Positions 23,797 to 34,261 of a stretch of DNA of 64,000 bases are shown in pieces. Within the stretch, counting starts at the first letter, position 1. Every line of letters begins with the position of its first letter. Made by a program: the position numbers and the translations under genes. Source of the DNA: Chamaea fasciata (taxonomy: Eukaryota > Chordata > Aves > Passeriformes > Sylviidae); assembly GCA_029207755.1 (NCBI GenBank), contig JARCOQ010000017.1:2802945-2866944 (forward strand). The letters are read 5' to 3'. Below the pieces are notes generated by a model. The model saw only the letters and a list, made by a program, of their open reading frames with translations, was not told where the DNA came from and did no database searches.

Positions 23797-25333
23797 ATAA
23801 ATCTAAATCTAATTAGTTGTCAGGATTTTACAGTAAGTAAAACTTTGCTTGGTACAAAGCTCCCCAAAACGGAGCACCTGTACTCTGGTTCCTCCCTACC
23901 AGTACCCAGCACAAATTCTCTGCACTACATACACACAGTATCTCCATAGAAATCAAAGTGTGTGGGGCTTGTTGTTGGGGGTTTTACCACGTGGCCCAGT
24001 AAATCTTGCCATGTAGTTTTTTAAAAAATATTATTCCCTCTAAAGTTGTACACCTAGATGGACAAAGAATATGAATAAGGCAAAAGAAAGTGCTTTTGTA
24101 CATTAGCATTTGGAAGCCTGCAATTAATGTTTTTTATCGATTGAAATTTCGAAGTATTATTTCTTGACTCGCTTTTACTTCCTCCATGCTAAAATGAAAC
24201 TTTATTATGCCGTGACACTTCCTCATTGTGATGGTTCTGGTATAGTAATAAAAGCCTACCTGTGAAATGCAATGCTCGCAGGGTATCTCTTACAAAAGTA
24301 GGACACAATTTACTACAGTCTGCATTTAGGAATTCAGCTCTGCTTTAAAAGGGATCATTGTAAAAAGTCTCCAAAAAAATTCAGTTCTACAATAGATCTT
24401 CTAATTTTCCCTGAATGTCATAGAAAACTGTATGTCTCAAAGCAGGTGTTGTGTTTGATTATATACGGAGTGAGTGGCTGCTCTAACTCATTAAAACCTC
24501 CATAAACAAGCCTGCCTTTGTCCTATGGAGATGAAAGAGCAAATGACTATAATGGGATGAAAGGTGTGCACAGCGATGAAGAAAGCTATTATAGATCTGT
24601 GTCCTTTTTAAACTCGTCCTGGCATGCACTGTTGACAAGGGAACAAAACAGCACAGATAAACCGCCGAAATGTGCCTTGCTCGTAGTCATTCCACCTGTC
24701 CTTAAAACTATTGGGTTTTAGAGCTTGTGCTCTTACTACTCCCTGACCACACTGACAGCAATTAAATAAAATAATCGTTTAGGATTTTGCATAAAGAACA
24801 CTCTGGGATTTCTAAGCTGAGAAACCTGGCAGGTTGAAATGGACGAGTATATCTACTGCAGTCATCAAACTGCATCAGGATGTCAATTATCGGGGGTTAT
24901 GGCTTATACAGGTGAAACCTGCTCCATACCAAGTTCTCACGTAGACACAGACATATCCAAAACGTAACTTTTATTTCACATTCATGGATTGATTCCACTC
25001 CCTTGCATTCAAAACAGTCGATGGCCTGAACATTAATTCTATCTTATAACTCTGACAGGGAAACTTCCTTACATCGGAAATGTGGGACAAGAGCAGAGCA
25101 GTTTCACTGATGATTCAGTAAATTACTACACCTGAGGAGCAGAGCTAAACTCCCTCCCATTATGTACTTACGTGTTTCATAAGATTCTCTCTACTGAAAT
25201 GGAAAGCGAAGCGCGAATGTCGCTATTGCTATTTCAACATCTTTTGTCTTCTGCTCAGGGCTCTCCTTGCACTCGGTGTAGGACCCAAGAACGACGGAGA
25301 ACGATGTTAGTAAGGTCACCCTTATCTTTAAAG

Positions 25334-25380
25334 TCAAATATTTGACTGCCATTGCTACTTTTGACTGCTCAAATATTTGA
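25334..25380. promoter_or_regulatory. Duplicated 12-bp palindrome TCAAATATTTGA
   Basis: The same perfect palindrome occurs at 25334-25345 and 25369-25380, 35 bp apart. Each is joined to a TTTGACTGC-type flank, and a GATA-type site (CTTATCTTT) lies just upstream. Regulatory use is inferred. Confidence 0.3.
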
Positions 25381-26909
25381 TTTTAAATGTATCATTGCTC
25401 ATCGGCTTAAGTATCCAGCAGTGACTAGACAAACAGTGTAATTCCAAATGGAAAGCACCAGCCCTCGGAGAGCACAGCCCCCGGGCCAGATGTAATTCCG
25501 AGCTTCCCACTGTGAAGCTTACGGCAGTAAATAAGGAGGCGCAGCTCATGCAAACTAGAGCTCTCCCACAGCGTCCCGTGGCTCCTTATCATGCAAGAAT
25601 TGTGCCGGGATGGCTACCGTGTCTAATAATTAATTACGTGTGTCACAGAACCTTTACAGCCGCTGATCTTTTCAAGTTGGTTAAAGTGCTGGGATTAGAG
25701 AGCTGGTGGTTTAGGTGGTGATTTAATTTTTTGCTGCCTCTGAAGTTCCAGACAGTGGAAGTGTCCAGAACAGTGACATCCATAAAGGTGTTAATGGATT
25801 TATTGGAGATGGGGGTCTGTAATTCCTGGCAGGTTATGTGGCAGAGGTGTGCTCCTCTCGCACTTTGCGTTTCCCTTTGTTTGGGACAAAGTCTGAGCCG
25901 ATCTTGTTTTGGAAACACAATTCAGGTTCTGCCTTGAACTTGCAGGCACCCAATCTGTACGTGTGTGGTTTAAGAGCCGCACATGATGAGGTCTAAAAAC
26001 GGATAGAAGCCAGCCAGGTCTATAATTACATATTTAAAATAGAATGCGCACCCTGACAGTGTTTTCCTCAAATCCGGCCAAGTCAGTCCACACGGGTGTG
26101 CAATCTACAGCGAGCAAATAGAAATGAGATTGGGCCGTGGCATCCAATTAGAGAGGCCTAGTGAGGCGCATACAAAGCGTGCCAACTCTCGTATCCTTTG
26201 CATAAACCCATCCACATGTGCTTGTGAAAAGAGGCGAGTTAGCGGCATAAACTGGGGTCAACAGGAAAAGCTGCAGGAGTAAATAAGGATTTACTGTGGA
26301 ATCCCTCCCAAGACATTAGGAAAACATGTGCGAGCAGCTCAGCCCCTTCGGCCGAGGGAGCGCGGCGCTGGGATGCCGCAGGGAACCGTCCCAACCATCC
26401 GTCCCCGCAGCCCCGGTGGCTCCGCAATCCCGCACCGGGAGCTGTGCGGGACCCGTGCCCTGCTCCTGCCCGCGTTTCGTGTCTTCCTCGGCGGTGTGGG
26501 ATGCGGAGCAGACCTGCTAATCGTCCTGTTTAACTCCTACCTGCAAATCCCATTTCTGACGTGCAGCAGCTATCAAAGGGAGAAGACGGCAAAGACCTCA
26601 GTGAGGAGCGTGGGGAGAGCTCGTGGCTGTCCAAATGCCGTGATGGGAAAGTCGGAGCCCTCTCCCCGTCGATGCCGCTCAATTACCGCCTGGCAAAGCA
26701 GCCACCCTTCCGAGGGCCGCTACCTGCCCTTCCTTGCCCAGGTGGGCTGTCACCCACCTGACCCGCTGGGAAACAGCTCCCAGCCGGGGCCACCTGCGCC
26801 ACCAACCCCCGGTCCTCCCGTCGGTGGCCGGGTCCCCTCTCCAGCCTCCCCCCGGTACGGTTCCCCGGCCGGTTGTCCCGGACCCAGCCCCGCCGAGACC
26901 GGCACTCAC

Positions 26910-27342
26910 CCAAGTTGACGAAGCTCATGACCATGTCAGCCTCGGTGAGGAAGTTGCTGTCCTGCAGGCTGGCCAGAGGCGGCCCCTGGGTGCTGAAGAT
27001 GGGCTTGTAGGGGTAAGAGAAGCCCTCGCCGTCCTCGGCGGCGGCGCCCGCCGCCCCCTCCTCCACGGACATGGCATTGTAGAGGTCCAGCATGAACATG
27101 GGGGCCGAGTTGTGCTTGCCGTGGAGGTGCGGCCGCGGGCGGTGCGGCAGGCCGAGGATGGAGAGGATCTCCCGCTGCATCTCGCGGCGCTCGGGGCCGC
27201 GCAGCCGCCGGTGGATGAAGCTGGAGTGCACCTCGTTGTCCACCGTGAAGTCGGCGAGCACGCAGCGCAGCCAGAGGGCGGGCGCGGCGGCGCCCAGCAC
27301 CAGCAGCCAGGAGGCGGGCTGCCCGCGCCCCGCCACCGGCAT
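26910..27342 (-). CDS. BMP7: BMP7 coding exon 1 (signal peptide and N-terminal prodomain)
   Basis: Encodes residues 1-144 plus the first base of codon 145 of bone morphogenetic protein 7. The donor is TTGG|GTGAGT at 26910/26909 and joins exon 2 in phase. Residues 1-30 form a signal peptide with a hydrophobic core ([15 protein letters not shown]) and likely cleavage at VLA|DF, the position used in the human protein. The following motifs mark BMP7: [63 protein letters not shown] and MVMSFVNL. A short Ala/Gly/Glu-rich stretch ([14 protein letters not shown]) falls where BMP7 proteins vary in length. I chose the ATG at 27342 because it has a G at -3 and gives an exposed signal peptide. An in-frame ATG at 27423 lies 27 codons upstream in a weaker context. 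In known biology BMP7 is a secreted dimeric morphogen in kidney, eye and skeletal development. Exons 3 onward, including the mature ligand, are outside the window. Confidence 0.97.
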
Positions 27343-27423
27343 CGCGGCGCGGCGGCGGCGGCTGCGGGGCGGCGCGGGGGGCGCGGGGCTGCCCCGCCGC
27401 GGGACGCGCCCCGCCACCGGCAT
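27325..27423 (-). repeat. Direct duplication around the BMP7 start codon
   Basis: The 19-mer CGCGCCCCGCCACCGGCAT (plus-strand reading) ends at 27342 and again at 27423, exactly 81 bp apart. Each copy contains an ATG on the minus strand followed by the codons for PVAGR. The spacing is a multiple of three, so both starts share one open frame. Confidence 0.85.
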
Positions 27424-27502
27424 GCGCGGGGGGCGCGGACGGACGGCGCGGCCCCGCGCTCAGCCCCCGCGGAGGCGCCGCAGCCCGCTCATGGCCCGAG
27501 GA

Positions 27503-27574
27503 GGCGGCGGCGGCGGCGGCGGGGGCTGATCAGCGGCACCGGCCCATGGACGGGGCGGCGGCGGCGGCGGCGGC
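27503..27574. repeat. Two GGC trinucleotide runs
   Basis: Six GGC units at 27503-27520 and seven at 27554-27574. On the BMP7 sense strand they read GCC and lie about 160-230 bp upstream of the start codon. Confidence 0.85.
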
Positions 27575-28914
27575 CCGAGGAGCTTCCCCGTGCGAGGGCG
27601 GCGGCAGCGGGAGCGGAGCGCTGTGCCCGCGTCCCGCACGCCGCGGCGGAGCCGTGTGAGCGGCGCGGCTCGGCCGGGAGCGGCGGGAGGGTGTCTCTGG
27701 TGGGAGGAGCAGGCAGCAAAACCCAAGCGCTCTCTCTCGCTCGCCCGCTCCAAACCGCTTGGGAGAGAAAAATCCCTGGGTCTGCCTCGAGGAGGGACGT
27801 CTGCTCAGGTTGCTTTTCAGGATGTTTGTGGAGGCTGCGGGCTCGGCGAGAGGCTGAGCCGGTCCCGAGAGCCTAAATTACCGTGAACGTCATTAAGGAG
27901 AAGACACCCCAGGAGGGAGGGCGGTTTATGTACAAGGAAGGGGCCCAAACTCCCACAGACTTTACAGACGCGAGCACATCGGCCGTCTGCACAAGCACCG
28001 TACACACTTTTTCCCCCGCCTACTATTTTTTTTCTTTTTTTTTTTTTTTAAAAAAGAAGTACAGGTTAGAAGAGACTGTCCGTGACAAAACCAACACCAT
28101 TAAATAATTTAAAACATGATGATTATGTATTCACATTCGTAGACAAGTATATATGTCTCTGTGCACAGAGCCCCGGGTCACTTTTTCCAGGTGGCAGTGG
28201 GGAAAGTTAATGGAGAAGCGTTAGAAATCCGAAGAGGGAGATATCCTCTAAGAATGGTAAAACCAGGAGCATTTACTTGAAATGAAACCATCAACCTGTG
28301 CACACGGGTGGTTTGTGCCATTCCATTAGCCTGCACCCTTGCCTTCCCATCTCCTTCTGCTCCTGGCACATGCCAGTTTTGGGATACTGCCTTGAAATTG
28401 ATCGTCAACTTTTTTAACTCGGTGGGTGCAACACCTAGAGTAATGGAGCTGCAGTCCCAATTAGCCCGGGTAGATGTCTGCTACAACAGTAATTAATAAT
28501 AATAATATCAGACAACAAATGTAAACTAACGCTTCCCAAATCTTACATGGAAAGAAGGGGAAGCCAGGATAGTGTGTTTAGGTCACTGAATCAAGCCTGA
28601 GGTAACCTCAGATACCATGCATACGTACATTAAGTTTATGCTGACATTAAGATTCCTTCCTTGGGCAAAGGGGGAAGAAGAGGGTGGAGGATAAAGGAGG
28701 TCAGCATTTTTGGGGGGTGTTTTTTGATAGGTTGTTCACCTACCATTTTCTGACTCGCAATATCTGGCACCAGATCCTGCAACTCTTTTGGAAACTAATA
28801 TTTAGCACTCCTTTTAGTTTTTATGTTTCAAATCTTGGCGTGAACAGCAGGTAGCCAGTCAAAAAACTGCATGGGAATCGTGCTGAATGATTCCGTGTGA
28901 TTGTATGCATGTAT

Positions 28915-29035
28915 GTGCACCTCTTAATAGCAGGGAAACTGAGGCATCATAGAAATGACTCGCGGCACTATTGAAATAGTGGTGGAACCAGCGTTAAACC
29001 CTCAGCTCAGACCTAACACATGTTTAGGAATGGCT
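28915..29035 (+). repeat. MIR-like SINE relic
   Basis: The words GCAGGGAAACTGAGGCATCA, GAAATGACTCGC, GTGGTGGAACCAGCGTTAAA and CCTCAGCTCAG follow the order of the MIR core and 3' region (AAACTGAGGCA, GACTTGCCC, GGAACCnGG). It is very diverged. Confidence 0.5.
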
Positions 29036-32000
29036 CAGGCTCAGAGAGGCTGTGGAGCTGCATCCGCCTTAGGTAACATGAGAGCACTTGCTGCACTCAC
29101 TGGTGCTGATGGGGCTGCTCAAAAATCCCCCCCGTAGCTGCCTTCCCAGTGCTCCCCACTGATGGAAACACCAGAGCAGTTGAATTTTGGCGGCCCAGTT
29201 TGAGATCAAACTCTCCAGCATCTTTTGTTCTTCCTGAGGAGCAGCACTAACCTGCTCCTCACCACACATATATTTGCCTAAATTTCTTTCTTGCCGAGGG
29301 TGTGGTTTCTAGATCAATTTAAGCTGATTCAAAGCCAGGCTCCCCCTGAGAAAGATCTTTGTTTTCTCATCCTACCGCAGCCTGGACCTTCAGCAGTGCA
29401 ACCCCACCCCTTTCCAATGCTGGTACCAGCACTTACACACAGGTCAGGAAGCTGATTCTGGTTTTAATTTTTTTTTTTTTTAAACCATTCATGTATTCTT
29501 TTCTGCTGAAATAATTTTCTGCTGGATCAGCTCCTTGTTCTGACTGACTCCCTGTTGTGGTGGAACGAGGGAGGCCACAGGAATGCACAGCTGGGGGCAA
29601 GGAGAGGGTGTCTGGGCCAGGCTGCTGTAGGAAGGGCAGACAGATGATTTGGGATCTCTCTGCTCTCTATTTCAGCTGCAGACAACTTGATTTCTCTTCT
29701 GTTTTTGTCCCTTGTAGACTGTTTTTCCAGTTGTGGGTGTTGGCGTTTCATTAAGCAGCGGTAGGACAAGGAGCCTTGCCTTTGGCATGGATATGAGAAT
29801 AAAAAGTCTGCCAGGATGGAACAGTGGGCTGGAGAACAGGTGTCTCTGCTGCCTAAATGACTTTTACTTGAATTGCTTGTCACTCCCCTTTAAAAACTGA
29901 CTAAACTTCAGGTCAGTGTTGTGTTCTGGAACGGACACGTGCTCTGAGAGAAAGAAAAGGAAAAGTGTGGGAGGTTTCTCTGCTCACTCGTTTACACCTT
30001 AGGTAGCTGCTCTTGGAGCGGTAGGTGCCACTGGGGAAAGAGCAGAGGACAAAAGCTAAACCTTGAAACCCTTGATTTGACAAATTTCTTGAAAAAGTGA
30101 TGTCTGAAATTATTTCCTTCTTGTTTTGTCTAAGTGTTTGGGGTTAGGCCACATTTAGCTATATTCTGATTGAATGCAGGATATACTCTTAAAAGAGGGG
30201 TAACGTTGCAACTGGATCCCATGCTTTTATAGGAACAGTTGGGAAAGTTTTCTCCTCTATACAGTATTTTCTATGATCCTGCTGCACCCGTACACCTTTT
30301 AATAAATGCATGATAACTCAAAACAGCATAACAAAACCAGGCCAGCAGCATGGGATGAGAAAGTGGATTTTTTAAAGAATAATTTTTTGATGTGAAATCC
30401 TCAGCTCTTGCCTTCATCTTGCTTTGGGATACAACAAAGGGCAGCATTTATTCTGCTGGATGCAATAAAGGATGATGCAGCTCAAACTGCAGTGGTTCAG
30501 CCCTCAGATGTGAGCTTGAATTTCAAATACCTTTCAAACAGAAAGGCAATCCAGTTTGTACCTTTTCTCATGGACGTCTTTCTCTTCCCTCCTTTCCTGC
30601 CTGCTGTGTAAACCCTATCCTGCTTCCTGTAGGATCAGTTCCACACAAACTGCTGAAATATTGGCACCTTCATGTCACTGTCTTTTTCCTCCTCCTTCCT
30701 GGATCAATTAAGAAACCAGTTTTTCCTCTTAGTCTTCTCTACTTCTTTTGTGTGTCCTCCTCTTCTTGAGAAGGAAAACTAAATGCTTGTGATGAAGTAA
30801 TCCCTGTTTGCTGGCACTTGCTGCTTCAGATAATTTTTATAAAAACAAACTCCCAATGTTTCGGGGGTTCTGCACAAGCCACATTACCAACTGAGTAATT
30901 TTTTTCATTTCTGGGAGCTTTGTGTGCACGCTCTTACCCACATTTAGTACCAACTACTACCATTTTTTTGTTTGTGTGGAAGTCAGTATATTTGGAAGTA
31001 TGTATTTAGGAGATAAATAAAGGGGCTGAATTAAAAACATGAAATGCACAAAAATGTGCAGGTTTGTGCTTGGTGAATTTGTTATCCTCATGTACCCATC
31101 TGAGGCATATGCCAGGGGCAGAATTTGGCCATTTGCATTCAGTTTTACCAAATGGGCCGTAAAAAGTGTGGGTTCTGCTCAGAAACTCATTTAATGACTT
31201 TTCAAAAGTTAGACACAAAGCATTTTGTCCCCTTTTCTGATGATTCAGTTTCAAGCTCCTTGTCTTCCTACTTTGATGTCCTCTTTTTAACTTTAACCAT
31301 GGTTCTTTTCCATTCTGTTTTGCATCTTCTCTCATTTGTCTAGAACAAAGTGCAAGTCCTAAATTATAGCAAACTTTTTTCTCCTTCCAAATAGTCCCAC
31401 TGAAAAGCACTTTTTTGGAGAATTTTGAACAGTTTGTCTATGGCCTTTGAATGAAAAACATTTATACAGCAAAAATAATAGCATTATTATTTGTATAAGA
31501 GTGGATAATTAGCTCACGTATTTTTTACGCTGTATTGGATCATTCTTATCAAAAGTTTCTCCAGCATTATTACTGAGAACAAATTCAGCAACACGAAGTC
31601 AATCACATTATGGATAAAGCCATTATATTAGCTCCAGTCCAGGAATTTGAACAGATCTGGGTTGAGCTGTAGGACGATACCGACCATGTTATAAAAATTA
31701 AGTGTTGATTCTCAGTCCTACTGATCAGAGGAGAGTCAGAAATGAAATCTGTGTTTTGGGGTGTGAAAAAGACATTATTACTTCTGAGGATGCCAGTGGA
31801 AGCTAAAATAGAATTTTAGGATTTATGAAATGGGGCTATGGCAGTGAATTTAATGTTCAGCAGCTGAGGAAGGTGGACAGAGTTCAGTCCTTCACGGTTC
31901 AGCCCTTCACTTCATAAAACTGGATCTCCATGGGGATCCTTTTATTGCTGTTGACTTCAGAGAACATTAGAAGTGAGTTCATGTCACTGCAACTTTTGCA

Positions 32001-33389
32001 GTGTTACATTTATAGCACATTTCTATACAACTTGAACATGGGCCTGTGCTGTATTTTCTATATAAGTTTATATATTGTTATGAGCGTGCATACGTACACC
32101 AGTGTACTTCAATAATCTCTTTAAACTTTATGTAACTAGCGTATTTCTGCAGCATAGATACAGGCATGGGAGCATTGCTTAACCTAGGCTCCAATATTGC
32201 CAAAGCAGCTCAAAGAAAACTGAATTTAATTTCGTACTATGAAATTATTGCGTGCACACTTGATTTGGTTGACGCTTTTGGCACAAGCCCAGGTATTTCC
32301 TTCGTTGGTAACACTGTAATCTGAACGTCTGAGATCTCAGGCTTATATTTGTGAAAAGCTACGCTGGGCACGAGCTCGGACGTCAGTGTTGGGAGCGGAT
32401 TTGAGTCGTGCTGCAGCACCTTGGAAATGTGCCTCTGAAAATCTGCTTAGTTGTTACATTTTCTTACAATAAATGGTGATCTTTGCTCCTACAGACATTC
32501 AGGATTCTTCTTATTAGCATATATTTATGTCTTTTTCAGTTTTCTGCCCTCTGTATTCACTAGAGGCAGAGATGTTTGCTATTTTTATATTGAGCAAAAA
32601 GCATATAAAACATATTCTTTTTTTTTTTTTCAATTGGAACAAAATAACTGATCCTGCCCTGTAACTGCAATGGGATGAATTTGGATGGCTTTTCTTTTTC
32701 TCTCCAGGCAGGTGCAGAGTAATACCTCAAAAGAACCATTATTTTGTGCCTTTATTCCAATGTGTACATAAATGCTTGCATAACCCTTGCACAGCTGCTG
32801 TACAAACTACTCATGCCACAAGTATTAGTAATCCTAACAGGGGAGGTTGCATGGAAAATTGGGGTGTGTATGCTAAACCATATGTACCATGCCCCTGAAT
32901 CATAAAACTCGTGTTGCTGGAGCAGAGAGATCTTTGGAGACTGCTGGTTTTACAGGTCTGTAGGAAGCAGGATTATATACAACAGCTGCACCCCGCAGCT
33001 TCTCTCCTGTTGAGGCTTATCTTGTGCATTTCAATAAGCAGGAAACAGAATTTGGTCCAACATTATCTTATATGGTCTCAGCCCCTAATTTTATTTATAT
33101 TTCATTTCCATAGGAACAATTATTTTCACAGTTTATTTTGAATACACATTAGAGCCACTCCAGTTGGAAGGTTTGAGCTGCCAATTCCAAGCTGCGTGGG
33201 GCTGCAGAGACACAATGTGCATTTTTTTTTTGTCTGGTTCTGCCTCTAATATAACTTTTTTTTTTTTTTTAATTGTATCTGTGATTTATAGCAGCGTTTC
33301 TGAACCAGTCTGAAGGAAGATGGGAGCTGGGGATTCATTTGACTGTCTAAAGCCCTGGCCACAAAAATCCCCTCCCAAGCTGAGCAGGG

Positions 33390-33670
33390 AAGCAGGGCTT
33401 GGCCCCGGTTCTCCGGGGCTGGGGGAAGGTTCCAGCTCCCGGTCCTGCCCAGGGAGGAGGTTTGCACATTACAAGTGGCTGCTTGGAGCAATCTCCCAGA
33501 CCTTTAGCGGCACAAAATCGGGAATCCGGAGGACTTTAAAAGAATCCGAAGAGCCGATTTCCTCCGCTGTGGTGAATCGGTGCGGCGCTGTGTGTTTACA
33601 CCCACCCGGGAGCTCCCCGTGGCTGAGCGCGGAGTGCTCGGTGTCACTGCCGCCCCTTTTTGTGGAGGGT
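33390..33670. promoter_or_regulatory. Isolated CpG-rich patch upstream of BMP7
   Basis: A roughly 280-bp stretch with many CpG dinucleotides (CCCCGGTTCTCCGGGG, ATCGGGAATCCGGAGG, TCGGTGCGGCGC, TGAGCGCGGAGTGCTCGG) stands out from AT-rich surroundings. No exon is evident. It could be an enhancer or the promoter of an unseen non-coding transcript. Confidence 0.35.
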
Positions 33671-34242
33671 GCTCTCTCTGTAAGTGCGGGGCTGTGGGAG
33701 TTTATCTTTCCGAGACTGGCACTTCTAAGTTTTCAGTCAGAAAAAAAAAAATAAAAAGAAATGCGCTTCCTAAATGGTGAGTTGCCTTTGTCAAGTGCAT
33801 CTTTTCAGCATTCATCCAAAGCCCTTTCTGCAGTTGTCTGAGCCCCATAGGCGAATATATACTGTTAGACTAATAAGATAATTTTTCAGTTAAGACATCG
33901 TCAAACTGCAAGCGGGACAATAGAAACAAAACCCCTTTTGTTCTGACTAAACTGTTCCTAATGACCCCCTCTATAAACAGTGGCACCAGCGGAGGTCTCA
34001 ACAAGGCTCTTCATTGAGCCCCCTTTCAAAAGGACAAGCAGAGCAGAACATGGGGCAGAAACTCTCAGAGTTATTGCACTTTACTCCGCTCTGGTGGTCT
34101 GACCGCAAGAGAGAATCTGTTGTTTTTGTTGTTCAAGGCACCCAAAAAGCATAATTTAAAAGCGTGGATTTCCGCAGTTAGCATCCTATAAAGAGTACTA
34201 AATATTTGGATTGTCGGCAAAAGAGCAGAAGGAAGCAGTTTG

Positions 34243-34261
34243 TATGTTTGTTTGTTTGTTT
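34243..34261. repeat. TTTG microsatellite
   Basis: About four to five GTTT units in a row. Confidence 0.8.

Larger units (their letters stand above)
3554..26909 (-). other. BMP7: BMP7 intron 1 (23.4 kb)
   Basis: Bounded by the donor GTGAGT at 26909-26904 and the acceptor TTCCAG ending at 3554 (minus strand). It contains no exon I can support. Visible contents are a MIR-like SINE relic near 4.43-4.58 kb, palindromic GGCCC-ended relics (4.64, 20.44 and 20.87 kb), a CA microsatellite at 22.03 kb, A and T homopolymers, and several motif clusters that could be enhancers (11.19, 14.45, 15.69, 17.93, 23.64 and 25.33 kb). Long first introns of developmental BMP genes often hold enhancers. Assigning any here is inference. 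Confidence 0.9.
26320..27880. promoter_or_regulatory. BMP7: BMP7 CpG island promoter and first-exon region
   Basis: The block is strongly GC- and CpG-rich relative to flanks on both sides and surrounds BMP7 coding exon 1. No TATA box is visible at a plausible distance upstream, as expected for a CpG-island promoter. It includes two GGC triplet runs (27503-27520 and 27554-27574) that would lie in the probable 5' UTR as GCC repeats on the sense strand. The transcription start cannot be fixed from sequence alone. Confidence 0.75.

Noticed and set aside
26683..26909. Continuation of the BMP7 exon 1 frame past 26910
   Set aside because: The consensus donor GTGAGT at 26909 and a perfect phase match to exon 2 show that this part is intron.
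26734..27876. 380-codon plus-strand open frame across BMP7 exon 1
   Set aside because: It is the antisense shadow of the GC-rich BMP7 exon and CpG island. GC-rich DNA has few stop codons, and the translation has no family signature.
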